A stretch of DNA of 64,000 nucleotides from Roseovarius aestuarii (GTDB lineage Bacteria > Pseudomonadota > Alphaproteobacteria > Rhodobacterales > Rhodobacteraceae). The stretch covers positions 248,001-312,000 of the forward strand of contig NZ_JAIMIB010000001.1 of the NCBI RefSeq assembly GCF_019966515.1, read 5' to 3'. The position numbers were made by a program, and so were the translations under genes. A model generated the notes under the pieces. The model saw only the letters and a program-made list of their open reading frames with translations. It searched no databases and was not told the DNA's origin. Below are positions 1-8,370 of this stretch, in pieces. Numbering within the stretch: position 1 is the stretch's first letter; the number at the start of each line of letters is the position of its first letter.

Positions 1-1088
1 GCCACAGCGTCGGGCGTGTGGGCGTAATCGACAAAGATCGCCGCGCCGTTTTCACGGGTGGCCGCCAGTTGCATCCGCCCGCGCACCGTCTTCATCTGCG
101 GCAGAGTTTCAAACACGCGGTCGGGATCAGCCCCGGCACCGATACAAAGCCCGGCGGCAAGCAGCAGGTTCTCGCCCTGAAAGCCGCCGATCAGGTCAAG
201 CTGCATCTGGTGCACCTCGCCCAGCCATGAAAAGCGCAGCCGCTGGCCGGTAGCCTCGAACCGCTGGTCCGCCAGATGCAGATCGGCCCCTTCGCTGCGC
301 CCCACCGTAATGATATTCTGATTCCGTGCCTGCGCGATCGCCACCACGTCGGTACCGCGCGTATCGTCGATATTGATCACTGCGGTGCCTTCCTCGGGCA
401 GCAGTCGCGCAAACAGCCCTGCCTTGGCGGCAAAATACTCTTCAAAATCCGCGTGATAGTCCAGATGATCCTGGGTGAAGTTGGTAAAGCCCGCCGCAGC
501 AAGCGACGCGCCGTCAAGCCGCCGCTGTGCCAAGCCGTGGCTTGAGGCCTCCATCGCCGCATGGGTTACGCCCGCCGCCTCGGCCTCGGCCAGAACCCGG
601 TGCAGGGTAATTGGCTCGGGCGTGGTGTGGGCCAGTGGCGCGGCGTACGCACCCTCGACCCCGGTGGTTCCCAGATTGATCGCGTCCAACCCCATTTCCA
701 TCCAGATCTGGCGGGCAAAGCTGGCCACAGAGGTCTTGCCGTTGGTACCGGTCACGGCGACCATCACCTCGGGCTGGGCTCCGAACCAGAGCGCCGCCGC
801 ATATGCCAGTGTCTGGCGCGGATCTTCGGCGACAATCAGCGCCGCTTCGGATTCCGCCAGTTCTTCATAAGCGATGCGCGCGCCTTCGGCGTCAGTAAGC
901 ACCGCCCCCGCACCCATCCGCAACGCATATTTGATGAATTCGCCGCCATGCACCCTTGTGCCCGGCAACGCCGCGAAGAGATAGCCGTCCTTGACCTCGC
1001 GACTGTCCACGGCAAGCCCAGTGATATTCGCCTTGCGCCCGCCCTGGGCGGTCAGGCCCAACTCGGCCACGGATTTGATCTGCCCCAC
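1..1088 (-). CDS. murE: MurE, UDP-MurNAc-L-Ala-D-Glu:meso-DAP ligase (3' end outside window)
   Basis: Cytoplasmic peptidoglycan precursor ligase that adds the third stem-peptide residue, meso-diaminopimelate in this group. Reading the minus strand from a GTG at 1088 (a second GTG lies at 1091), the frame is open to the window edge, about 362 codons of a family length near 490. Visible motifs are the Mur-ligase P-loop TGTNGKTS (around 735-755) and the substrate-binding FTNFTQDHLDYH (around 445-480). A purine-rich ribosome site (AGGATAAGGGGG) precedes the GTG codons. It follows ftsI after about 24 bp, the usual dcw order. Which GTG is used is not settled by sequence. Confidence 0.93.
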   Translation of the reverse strand, partial: MGQIKSVAELGLTAQGGRKANITGLAVDSREVKDGYLFAALPGTRVHGGEFIKYALRMGAGAVLTDAEGARIAYEELAESEAALIVAEDPRQTLAYAAALWFGAQPEVMVAVTGTNGKTSVASFARQIWMEMGLDAINLGTTGVEGAYAAPLAHTTPEPITLHRVLAEAEAAGVTHAAMEASSHGLAQRRLDGASLAAAGFTNFTQDHLDYHADFEEYFAAKAGLFARLLPEEGTAVINIDDTRGTDVVAIAQARNQNIITVGRSEGADLHLADQRFEATGQRLRFSWLGEVHQMQLDLIGGFQGENLLLAAGLCIGAGADPDRVFETLPQMKTVRGRMQLAATRENGAAIFVDYAHTPDAV

Positions 1089-1112
1089 CACCCTTGCCCC
1101 CTTATCCTCGGG

Positions 1113-2897
1113 TCAATTCGCTGTAAGAGTTATATCGTGTAATGCGGCAGGTTCAATCGCCGGACGCAGGTTCAGCAAGGGCGCGACGCGACGAATGATC
1201 TCGGCCGCAACGGGCACTGCCGTCCAGCCCGCGGTGCGGCGCGGTTTTGGCCCCGAGGTTTCGACCGGCTCGTCTAGGGTGACAACCAGCACGTATTTGG
1301 GGTCATAGGCCGGGAAGAAACTGGCGAAAGTGGCGATCACCTTGTCCTTGTGATAGCCGCCGCCGTGTTCCTTGGGCTTGTCGGCCGTACCGGTCTTGCC
1401 TGCCACCGCATAGCCGCGAACTTCGCCAAAACTGGCTGTCCCTTCAGTGACCACCCGACGCAGCATCCGGCGCGCCGCTTCGGCCGACCGCTCAGACATG
1501 ACCCGCTTGCCTAGTTGCCCGCGCGGTTGCTTGAGAATCGTGGGCGTGACCTGGGTGCCGCCATTGGCAATCGCTGCATACCCTGCGGCCAGATGCAGCG
1601 GGCTGGAAGAAAGACCGTGACCGTAGGAAATTGTCATCGCCGACAATTCGGACCATTTGGGGGGCAGCAACGGCTTGCCGCCCTTGGCCTCGACGATCTC
1701 AAGCGGTGTGGGCTCGAACAGTCCCAGGCTGCGCAGGAAATCCTGCTGCCGGTTCGCGCCAATCATCTGGGCGATGCGCGCCGTACCGATATTCGAGGAT
1801 TTGACAATCACACCGTCCACGCTCAGCTCCTTACCGTAATCGTGGAAGTCGCGGATCCGGTGTCTACCCCAAACCAGCGGCCCCTTGATGTCGATGATGG
1901 TGGACGGGTTGACCAGACCCAGCTCCATCGCCTGAACGACGGTAAATATCTTGAACGTGCTGCCAAGCTCATAGACGCCCTGCACCGCGCGATTGAACAG
2001 GGCACTGTCTGATGGGCTGCCCTCGACCGGGGGACGCGGACGGTTGTTGGGGTCAAAGTCGGGCAAAGAGGCAAGCGCGATCAACTCGCCGCTGTCGATA
2101 TCCATGAGAACCGCAGCGGCACCTTTGGCATTCATCAGCTTCATGCCGCCATACAGAACCCGCTCGGTTGCGGTCTGCACCGACAGATCAAGTGACAGTT
2201 CAAGCGGTTGATGGCTGCGGGCCGGATCACGCAGGCGATCATCAAAGAATTTCTCGACACCCGCTACGCCGATCACTTCGGCGGCATGAACACCCTCGCG
2301 ACCAAAACTGGCCCCGCCCATCACATGCGCGGCGAGCTTGCCATTAGGGTAAAGGCGCATCTCCCGCGGACCAAAAAGCAACCCCGGCTCACCCAGCTCA
2401 TGCACTGCCTGTCTCTGCTCGGGGCTGATTTTCTTCTTTACCCACAGGAATTTACGCTTACCGGTGAAATCCTTGACCAGCCGGTCATGATCCAGGTCTG
2501 GGAAGATTTCGGCCAGCTTTTCGGCAGCGCGCAGCGGTTCGATCATCTGTTGTGGCTGGGCGTATAGACTATGGGTTTCAAAATTCGTGGCCAGGATGCG
2601 GCCCTTGCGATCAACTATATCGGCGCGTTGTGCGACGATGCTGGCGCCGGCGATCGAACTGCGCGGCTCGGTCGGCTCGGAACTGGCCATCACGCCCATG
2701 CGCCCGCCGATCAGGGCAAAAGCACAGAAAAATATTGCGCCCATTACCAGCAAGCGCCCCTCGGCGCGGGTGCGGGCGCAATCGCGCATTTCCTCGTGAC
2801 GCAGGCGGATATTCTCTCGTTCGATCGCGTCGGGATTTTCACCCTTTTGCCGCGCGTCAAGAATACGAGCCAGAGGGCGGAGCGGTGTGCGGATCAT
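1113..2897 (-). CDS. ftsI: FtsI / PBP3, septal peptidoglycan transpeptidase
   Basis: Class B penicillin-binding protein of 594 residues that crosslinks septal peptidoglycan in the divisome. It has a cytoplasmic N-terminus, one transmembrane segment (about residues 48-70), a PBP dimerisation region and the transpeptidase domain. All three active-site motifs are present: STFK with nucleophile S313 and K316, SSN at 367-369, and KTG at 501-503. Its ATG overlaps the ftsL stop codon (ATGA), implying translational coupling. The order ftsL-ftsI-murE is the standard dcw arrangement. Confidence 0.97.
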   Translation of the reverse strand: MIRTPLRPLARILDARQKGENPDAIERENIRLRHEEMRDCARTRAEGRLLVMGAIFFCAFALIGGRMGVMASSEPTEPRSSIAGASIVAQRADIVDRKGRILATNFETHSLYAQPQQMIEPLRAAEKLAEIFPDLDHDRLVKDFTGKRKFLWVKKKISPEQRQAVHELGEPGLLFGPREMRLYPNGKLAAHVMGGASFGREGVHAAEVIGVAGVEKFFDDRLRDPARSHQPLELSLDLSVQTATERVLYGGMKLMNAKGAAAVLMDIDSGELIALASLPDFDPNNRPRPPVEGSPSDSALFNRAVQGVYELGSTFKIFTVVQAMELGLVNPSTIIDIKGPLVWGRHRIRDFHDYGKELSVDGVIVKSSNIGTARIAQMIGANRQQDFLRSLGLFEPTPLEIVEAKGGKPLLPPKWSELSAMTISYGHGLSSSPLHLAAGYAAIANGGTQVTPTILKQPRGQLGKRVMSERSAEAARRMLRRVVTEGTASFGEVRGYAVAGKTGTADKPKEHGGGYHKDKVIATFASFFPAYDPKYVLVVTLDEPVETSGPKPRRTAGWTAVPVAAEIIRRVAPLLNLRPAIEPAALHDITLTAN

Positions 2898-3238
2898 TCC
2901 GGCACCTCCATGTTCATCACGTCGACCGGGTTGGTGATCGGCAACTGATCTTCTGGCGGGTAGGAAACTTGATCGATCTTGCCGAACTGGTGCGGCTGCA
3001 GCGGCAAGAGGCCCAGCTTATCGAAATTGATCTCGGCCAGATCCCGCAGCCGGTCGGGGCGATTCAGATAGGCCCATTCGGCGTTCAGTACGCGCAGGCG
3101 TTGACGGGCATGGCTGATGTCGCGCTGCAATGTCTCGGCGCGGCTCAGCGCCTCCTGGGTCTCGTAATTCTCGTGATAGGCCCAGAAGGCCAGACCGATC
3201 ACCGAGAGGGCTGTCGTCACATAGAAAAAGCTGCGCAT
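2894..3238 (-). CDS. ftsL: FtsL, cell division protein
   Basis: Small bitopic divisome protein of 114 residues that works with FtsB/FtsQ in activating FtsWI. It has a short N-terminal transmembrane helix (about residues 5-22) followed by a helical, coiled-coil-like periplasmic region (about 25-75) rich in E, R and L. FtsL diverges quickly, so the assignment rests mainly on size, topology and position between rsmH and ftsI. Its ATG overlaps the rsmH stop by one base and its stop overlaps the ftsI start by four, so three consecutive genes are coupled. Confidence 0.9.
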   Translation of the reverse strand: MRSFFYVTTALSVIGLAFWAYHENYETQEALSRAETLQRDISHARQRLRVLNAEWAYLNRPDRLRDLAEINFDKLGLLPLQPHQFGKIDQVSYPPEDQLPITNPVDVMNMEVPE

Positions 3239-4221
3239 TAGATTTCCCCTTTGAGCTGTGGCATGCCGATGGCTCTGCGGTCGGTCTTGCCCGGTGCGGC
3301 ACCCGTGCGGATTGCAACCCGAAGTTTGGCGCTGCGCGAGCGCGGGTTTTCCGCCAACTCGCTTTTATCCGGACCGATGGCTTTTCGGCTTTTGAGCGTG
3401 AACTGAGGCTCGCTGGCCAGAGTGGCCGGCGCATGGCGACTGCCGCGTCCGCCCGCATCGGAACGTGCCTGCAGAAAGCGTTTGACCATCCGGTCCTCGA
3501 TGGAATGGAACGTGACCACCGCCAACTGCCCACCGGGTTTCAGCGCCCGTTCGGCGGCCTCAAGTCCCGCAACCAACTCGCCATATTCATCGTTCACCGC
3601 GATGCGTATTGCCTGAAAGCTGCGGGTGGCGGGATGGGTCTGACCCGGCTTGGCGCGCGGCAGGCATTTCTCAATAATCTCCGCGAGTTGCAGCGTGGTT
3701 CTGATTGGTGCAAGCTCTCTGGCTTTGGCAATAGCCCGCGCAATACGTCTGCTCGCACGTTCTTCACCATAGAGATAGAGGATATCAGCCAGCACCCGTT
3801 CCGATGCCTTGTTGACCAGATCTGCGGCCGATGCGCCTTCCTGGCTCATCCTCATATCCAGCGGTCCGTCCTTCATAAAGGAAAAGCCGCGGTCAGCCTG
3901 ATCGAGTTGCATCGAACTGACACCGAGATCAAGCACGACCCCGTCAAGATCGCTGGCATATTCGTCGAGTTTCGAGAACACGCCCGCAACCAGTTCCAGC
4001 TGGCCGCCATAGCGCGCCATCAGGGGTGCTGCCATCTCCAAGACCTGCGGATCGCGATCAACACCAATCACCTTGTCGGCCCCGGCCTCCAGCAGCGCGC
4101 GGGCATAGCCACCAGCACCGAAGGTGCCATCAAGCCAAATACCCCGGATCGGGGCGCAGGCTTCGATCAGTGGCGTGATCAGGACGGGGATGTGGGGGAT
4201 ATCGGCGGCAGCGCTCCCCAT
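3238..4221 (-). CDS. rsmH: RsmH (MraW), 16S rRNA m4C1402 N4-methyltransferase
   Basis: SAM-dependent methyltransferase of 327 residues that modifies N4 of C1402 in the ribosomal P-site. It shows the N-terminal IPHIPVL segment, the SAM-binding motif [17 protein letters not shown] (about residues 31-47), the acidic motif VIGVDRDP, and the [11 protein letters not shown] block typical of MraW. Only 3 bp separate it from the mraZ stop codon, and its stop overlaps ftsL. Length matches the family. Confidence 0.97.
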   Translation of the reverse strand: MGSAAADIPHIPVLITPLIEACAPIRGIWLDGTFGAGGYARALLEAGADKVIGVDRDPQVLEMAAPLMARYGGQLELVAGVFSKLDEYASDLDGVVLDLGVSSMQLDQADRGFSFMKDGPLDMRMSQEGASAADLVNKASERVLADILYLYGEERASRRIARAIAKARELAPIRTTLQLAEIIEKCLPRAKPGQTHPATRSFQAIRIAVNDEYGELVAGLEAAERALKPGGQLAVVTFHSIEDRMVKRFLQARSDAGGRGSRHAPATLASEPQFTLKSRKAIGPDKSELAENPRSRSAKLRVAIRTGAAPGKTDRRAIGMPQLKGEI

Positions 4222-4224
4222 CCG

Positions 4225-4728
4225 TCAGACCTCGTCTGGGAGGTCGATCAGGGTGAGAGGATCGTAATCGTCATCCTGCTCCTCAAGCCACTCATCGGTG
4301 TCAGGAGCCTCGGTCGCCTCGAAGGTCTTGCTGTTCCATATCTCGAAATAGTCGCCCATCGCCGCCATCGTGGCCTCGCCTTCCAGCCCAATCTGCTGGC
4401 GCAGGCGCTGTGGCAAAACGATGCGCCCGTCCTTATCAATCTCGGTTTCCCAGGATTTCCCGAGGATCAGGCGGCTGGCGCGCTTGCGCTCAGGCGAACC
4501 GCGCTTGAGCCTGCGAATACCGGCCTCGATCTCGGCCATGTCCTCGATCGTGTAAGCGTGCAGGCAGTTCTTCAGATGCGGACCGTGCAGAACCACAAGG
4601 CGCGGCAGGGGATGATCGGGGCAACGTGGGTCACCATCGGCCAGCACAGCGCGAAAATCGGCAGGGATCGACATCCGACCCTTGCCGTCAACCTTCTGGT
4701 TGAACTCGCCTCTGAAGCTGAGAACCAC
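4225..4728 (-). CDS. mraZ: MraZ, dcw cluster transcriptional regulator
   Basis: Protein of 167 residues with two tandem SpoVT/AbrB-like domains: FRGEFNQKVDGKGRMSIP near the N-terminus and KDGRIVLPQRLRQQIGL in the second half. In E. coli MraZ binds TGGGN direct repeats upstream of its own operon and represses dcw transcription. The start is GTG at 4728, preceded by GAGAGG. It is the first gene of the cluster; candidate target repeats lie 450-600 bp upstream (5179-5195 and 5310-5329). Confidence 0.95.
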   Translation of the reverse strand: MVLSFRGEFNQKVDGKGRMSIPADFRAVLADGDPRCPDHPLPRLVVLHGPHLKNCLHAYTIEDMAEIEAGIRRLKRGSPERKRASRLILGKSWETEIDKDGRIVLPQRLRQQIGLEGEATMAAMGDYFEIWNSKTFEATEAPDTDEWLEEQDDDYDPLTLIDLPDEV

Positions 4729-4776
4729 TGTCCCGTCTGCCTCTCTTCACCCCCAATGAACCTCTTAAAAACGAAA

Positions 4777-4812
4777 CGGCGGATTGAGCTGCTGCCACTG
4801 CCCAATCCGCCG
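4777..4812 (-). promoter_or_regulatory. 10-bp perfect inverted repeat in the mraZ leader
   Basis: CGGCGGATTG (4777-4786) pairs perfectly with CAATCCGCCG (4803-4812) across a 16-base loop, 49-84 bp upstream of the mraZ start. It could be an operator or an mRNA hairpin. No T-run follows on the minus strand, so it is not an obvious terminator. Confidence 0.45.
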
Positions 4813-5042
4813 CCCTCGTCCCGCTATGCGGGGTATGTCCAGCTGCACGCGCCACCTGGGGGGATGTCTGCTCGCCCGCGCGCCGGATCCTTAGTTTCGA
4901 TGAAAACGGGTGCCTGTATGAAACCTGACTTGGGAGTTTTGGTTCGGGGTTCTTTGTTGCCCCTATGTCTTTCCCGTCCTCATCGTGGCTATAGGAATGA
5001 CATGGTACTTCATGGAAATCAACAAAAAATTGACCAGAATCA

Positions 5043-5086
5043 CACATCATCTTGTTTTCAGACACCTTGAAAAACAAGATGATGTG
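5043..5086. promoter_or_regulatory. 16-bp perfect hairpin upstream of the dcw cluster
   Basis: CACATCATCTTGTTTT (5043-5058) is the exact reverse complement of 5071-5086, with a 12-base loop. It lies in the 630-bp gene-free stretch between iclR and mraZ, about 315 bp before the mraZ start. No T-run directly follows on either strand (a short T-run appears about 14 bases further on the minus strand). It may fold in a long dcw leader or act as a binding site. Confidence 0.55.
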
Positions 5087-5091
5087 GATAA
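5083..5091 (-). promoter_or_regulatory. Perfect DnaA-box match (TTATCCACA)
   Basis: The plus strand reads TGTGGATAA, so the minus strand carries TTATCCACA, an exact match to the DnaA-box consensus TTATNCACA. It overlaps the right arm of the 16-bp hairpin. Only this one strict match was noticed here (TTATCCGCG near 5358 is degenerate), so a regulatory site is more likely than an origin. Confidence 0.4.
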
Positions 5092-5140
5092 ATGCGCACG
5101 ATAAACACATCTATTGGTGTTAATACCAAAAATACTTACT

Positions 5141-5161
5141 ATATATAGATATTATTTCTCT
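5141..5161 (-). promoter_or_regulatory. AT-rich promoter-like stretch, possible dcw promoter
   Basis: On the minus strand a TAATATCTATATATAGT stretch lies about 20-40 bp downstream of the MraZ-box-like pair at 5179-5195. A -10 element here would put the start of transcription over 400 bp from mraZ, giving a long leader that contains both inverted repeats. Inferred from base composition and spacing only. Confidence 0.3.
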
Positions 5162-5178
5162 GGGAGAAACTAGAAATT

Positions 5179-5195
5179 ATTCCCATAAATTCCCG
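5179..5195 (-). promoter_or_regulatory. MraZ-box-like direct repeat, copy A
   Basis: On the minus strand CGGGAAT and TGGGAAT occur with a 10-bp period (plus-strand ATTCCC at 5179 and 5189). E. coli MraZ recognises TGGGN repeats separated by 5 bases, also a 10-bp period. One of the two copies here has C in place of the first T. Confidence 0.4.
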
Positions 5196-5309
5196 GCTGT
5201 TTTTTGATTTTTTGATGAATTGATCGCTCTGCTCGGCAAAATTCTTCGAAAACATCAGGATTTTCAGTGAATTGATTCGTATCACAGAAGGTCAGGTGAG
5301 AAAACAAAC

Positions 5310-5329
5310 CGTATTCCCACGTATTCCCG
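5310..5329 (-). promoter_or_regulatory. MraZ-box-like direct repeat, copy B
   Basis: CGTATTCCC occurs exactly at 5310-5318 and 5320-5328, so the minus strand carries (C/T)GGGAATACG twice at a 10-bp period. It is the same GGGAAT motif as at 5179-5195. It lies just downstream of the iclR stop codon, within the dcw upstream region. Confidence 0.4.
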
Positions 5330-5358
5330 GGATCCTCTCGGAATATCTTCAGGATAAG

Positions 5359-6138
5359 TTATCCGCGGCTGAGGCTGGACAGTTTTTCCGCGCCAGCTTT
5401 GAGCACCGGCAGAGAGGTCAGTAAATCCTCAAGCGAGCGCCGCGGCAAAGGCACATGCACCGAAAGCGTGGCCATCAACCGCCCCTGCCCGTCAATGATC
5501 GGCACTGCCATGGCGGTCATGCCCATCATGAATTCTTCATTGTCGATTGAATAGCCACGCTCGCGCGTCAACTCCAACTCACGTCGCAGCGCGATGGGAT
5601 CTGTGATCGTGCGTTCCGTCATGGCCTCGAAGGGTCCGGCTGAAAGATAACCTTCCAACAGTGCCGGTCTCAGCGAGGAGAGATACATCTTACCACTGGC
5701 GGTGCAGTAGAACGGCACCTGCGTGCCGACCGGCAACTGGATCCGCAGCGGCCAGTGGGTCTCGACCCGGTCGATATAGACCATGCCCTCGCGGTCGGGT
5801 GCGGCCAGGTTGCAGGTTTCCTCAACCGTTTCGGCCACATCCTTTAGGATCGCCAGTCGCGCGGTGCGCATGTGCTGCGACGACATGGTGTTGACCGCCA
5901 GGTCGCGCAGGCGAGGCCCCGGCCCATAGGCGCGGCCATCCAGATCACGCTGAAGAAAGCCCTCGGCCTCGGCGGTCTGAAACAGGCGGTGCACCGTCGG
6001 CTTGGGCAGGCCAATGAGCTTACCGATCGCCGCCGGCTTCACCGGCACGCCCGCCCTCGCCACTTCTTCGAGGATCATGAGCAATCTGAGGTTCGTCGGG
6101 ATTTGCCCCTCTTTTGCATTCAGATCGTCATGCGGCAT
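5359..6138 (-). CDS. IclR-family transcriptional regulator of the TRAP cluster
   Basis: Regulator of 259 residues from ATG 6138 (a TTG at 6144 is an alternative start). An N-terminal winged helix-turn-helix (about residues 15-75, including GLPKPTVHRLFQTAEAEGFL) is followed by the IclR effector-binding domain with the characteristic YYCTASGKMYLSSL-like segment (FYCTASGKMYLSSL here). It lies 4-10 bp after the dctM stop as last gene of the TRAP operon, so it probably senses the transported substrate or a metabolite and controls this operon and the divergent GMC gene. The effector is unknown. Confidence 0.92.
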   Translation of the reverse strand: MPHDDLNAKEGQIPTNLRLLMILEEVARAGVPVKPAAIGKLIGLPKPTVHRLFQTAEAEGFLQRDLDGRAYGPGPRLRDLAVNTMSSQHMRTARLAILKDVAETVEETCNLAAPDREGMVYIDRVETHWPLRIQLPVGTQVPFYCTASGKMYLSSLRPALLEGYLSAGPFEAMTERTITDPIALRRELELTRERGYSIDNEEFMMGMTAMAVPIIDGQGRLMATLSVHVPLPRRSLEDLLTSLPVLKAGAEKLSSLSRG

Positions 6139-6148
6139 GAGCAACTTT

Positions 6149-7507
6149 CTATCTGTTGGGCAACAAGAACAGTGCTAGCTCTGGCGTCAGTGCAACAAGT
6201 ATCCACACCAAGATCAGCGAACCCAGATACATCGTCGAATAACGCAACAGCCGGAAATAGGGAACACCCGTTACGCCTGATGCGACATAAAGATTCAGGC
6301 CATACGGTGGCGTGATAAAACCGATCGACGCACCAACCAGGAAGATCACCGAGAAGTGGATCGGATCAACACCGACTGACGCAGCAATCGGCGCAAGGAT
6401 CGGTGCCATGATGATCGTCACGGGAAGGCTTTCAAGGATCATGCCTGCCACAAAGACCATTGCCATCGACGTAAACAGCACCGGATAATACCCGCCCATA
6501 CTGGTCACGAAGCCACCGATTGTCTCCTGAGCACCCAGCAGCGACAGGATCTGCTGCATCACGACCGACACCGCGATCAGGGGCGCGAGAATACCGGTAA
6601 TCTGCGCAGATCTCACCACGATGGACGGGATCTCGGGCAGAGTGAACCCTTCGACCACGAACATCGAGGAGATTGATTTCTGATCGACCGGCGTGGTCGA
6701 ATCCGATCCCATGATCTTGTTCAGCGGATAGCTGACGAGGCCGACAATGATACCAAACCCAACGGTAACGCCTGCGGCTTCGGTTGGTGAGAATTTACCG
6801 GTGTAGATACCCCAGAGCACCAGCCCGATGGCAAAGAAGCCAAGCCAGGCGCCAATCGCTGTTTTGACAATCCGTGCCGGGCTGATGCTGATCAGAATGC
6901 CCCATTTGTTCAGCGTGCACACGACAAAGCAGACCATCATCATCGCGAAAACCATCAACACGCCCGGAATGATACCGGCCAGAAACAACTGCCCGACTTC
7001 CAAGTTCATCAGGAAGCCGTAGACAATGAAGATGATCGACGGCGGAATGATGATCCCGACCGTACCACCGGCCGCCGCAGTCGCCGCGGAGAAGCGTTCG
7101 TCATAGCCACCCTTAACCATTTCCGGATGCAGCATTGAGCCGATCGTCGCCGTTGTGGCCGAATTCGATCCTGAGATCGCGGCGAAGAGCCCGCAGGCCC
7201 CGATGGAGGCCATGGCAAGACCGCCGCGCAGCCAGCCCAGGCAGGCATAGGCGTAATCGGACAATCGTTTGGCGATCCCGGACTTGTTGATCAGGTCACC
7301 GGTCAGGATAAAGAGTGGCATCGCCAATAGCGCAAAGCCGTCCTTGAAGACGTTGAGCATCTCGGACCCGGTATTGTCCAGCGTCAGATCGAGGACAAAG
7401 CTGCAGCCTACAACCCAGTAGAAGATGATGAGCAGAACGGGGGTGCCAAGCATGAAAAGAAAGGTCACCCCAAGCGAGATAAGTGTGATCCATGTACCGT
7501 CGGTCAT
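6149..7507 (-). CDS. TRAP transporter large permease (DctM)
   Basis: Inner-membrane protein of 452 residues with about 12 hydrophobic helices; the DctM subunit is the Na+-coupled transport channel of tripartite ATP-independent transporters. Family features include the GDLINKSGIAKRL segment, SGSNSATTATIGSM, the IIIPPSIIFIVYG loop and GFITPPYGLNLYV near the C-terminus. Its ATG overlaps the dctQ stop by one base (TGATG). The acidic-acid versus other substrate cannot be told from sequence. Confidence 0.94.
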   Translation of the reverse strand: MTDGTWITLISLGVTFLFMLGTPVLLIIFYWVVGCSFVLDLTLDNTGSEMLNVFKDGFALLAMPLFILTGDLINKSGIAKRLSDYAYACLGWLRGGLAMASIGACGLFAAISGSNSATTATIGSMLHPEMVKGGYDERFSAATAAAGGTVGIIIPPSIIFIVYGFLMNLEVGQLFLAGIIPGVLMVFAMMMVCFVVCTLNKWGILISISPARIVKTAIGAWLGFFAIGLVLWGIYTGKFSPTEAAGVTVGFGIIVGLVSYPLNKIMGSDSTTPVDQKSISSMFVVEGFTLPEIPSIVVRSAQITGILAPLIAVSVVMQQILSLLGAQETIGGFVTSMGGYYPVLFTSMAMVFVAGMILESLPVTIIMAPILAPIAASVGVDPIHFSVIFLVGASIGFITPPYGLNLYVASGVTGVPYFRLLRYSTMYLGSLILVWILVALTPELALFLLPNR

Positions 7508-8178
7508 CAGACATCTCCCCCGATTACGGCTTGATTTATAAGCGGTTTACCAGTGCGGAAGTTCGTCAGGTCCTCGATCGTGTTTTCCAGAACGCGGCCC
7601 GCCATCATGATGAAGCAGAGCGGCATGGTCACAAGGAACCACCAGCGCATCACATTATCCGTGCCCAGCACGATGGCGAAGTTGTCATAGGTGTTGACGG
7701 TCACGCGCGCTGTGGTGGTGACGACGATGATGCAGAAGATAAACCACAATACGTTGTCCAGCATCAGGCAGGTCAGCTGCCCCGAGCGGCCCATTTTGGT
7801 GCGAAATTCATTGAAGCTGAGATGCGTGCGCAGCCTGACGTTATACGAACACCCGTACCAGGCCATGATCATAAACAAGAGCGGCGGGATCGTCGTGGAC
7901 CAGGGCACCTGCGACGAAAACACAAAGCGCTGGATCACACCGACAAAGATGATCAGAGCGATGATGATATAGGTATAAACGATAACCGCGCGTTCGAAGT
8001 TGCGGTCGATCCAGGGCGCTTTCTTATAAAGGAAATACGTCAGAACAGCGCCAATCGCTGTCAAAGGGCCAAAAACGAACCAGGCGGCCTCGGACCGGTA
8101 TGCCTGAACAACTTTGAAATTAATATCGCCGCTGAGCGTCGCGGTAATGATCGTGACAATGTCTGACCAGATAGACAT
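7507..8178 (-). CDS. TRAP transporter small permease (DctQ)
   Basis: Membrane protein of 223 residues with four to five hydrophobic segments, somewhat larger than usual DctQ proteins (about 160-180), apparently because of an added N-terminal part. The DctQ subunit pairs with DctM. The ATG at 8178 has a good ribosome site (GGAGGGG). It is coupled to dctM by an overlapping stop/start and separated from dctP by 192 bp that hold a hairpin. Assignment rests on topology and position between dctP and dctM. Confidence 0.85.
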   Translation of the reverse strand: MSIWSDIVTIITATLSGDINFKVVQAYRSEAAWFVFGPLTAIGAVLTYFLYKKAPWIDRNFERAVIVYTYIIIALIIFVGVIQRFVFSSQVPWSTTIPPLLFMIMAWYGCSYNVRLRTHLSFNEFRTKMGRSGQLTCLMLDNVLWFIFCIIVVTTTARVTVNTYDNFAIVLGTDNVMRWWFLVTMPLCFIMMAGRVLENTIEDLTNFRTGKPLINQAVIGGDV

Positions 8179-8321
8179 CAGGCGCCCCTCCCTATGGTGT
8201 TCCTACCCGAAACTGCCTGAAGAGCCGCGTCGGATCAAAGAGCTTTCAAAATCTGGATGCCGGTGCTCCCCATTCGGGGGAGGCCCGACAACGAATCCAG
8301 AAAACCGAAAGCGGTAAAACA

Positions 8322-8348
8322 GGCCGGCCCGTGTGAAACGAACCGGCC
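8322..8348 (-). terminator. Intercistronic hairpin between dctP and dctQ
   Basis: GGCCGG (8322-8327) and CCGGCC (8343-8348) form a 6-bp GC stem with a 15-base loop; on the minus strand it is followed by TGTTTT. Located 23-50 bp after the dctP stop. It may partially terminate or protect the dctP message so that the binding protein is made in excess over the membrane subunits. Confidence 0.5.
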
Positions 8349-8370
8349 AATTTTTAATGTCAGGCCGGTA

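Noticed and set aside
3130-5070. 646-codon open frame on the plus strand
   Set aside because: Antisense to rsmH and mraZ, whose proteins are clearly recognised; no similarity or ribosome site. A product of high GC codon bias.
5043-5358. Possible replication origin (AT-rich, hairpin, DnaA box)
   Set aside because: Only one strict DnaA box was seen and no typical origin neighbours (dnaA, hemE, parAB) are present; a regulatory reading is simpler.
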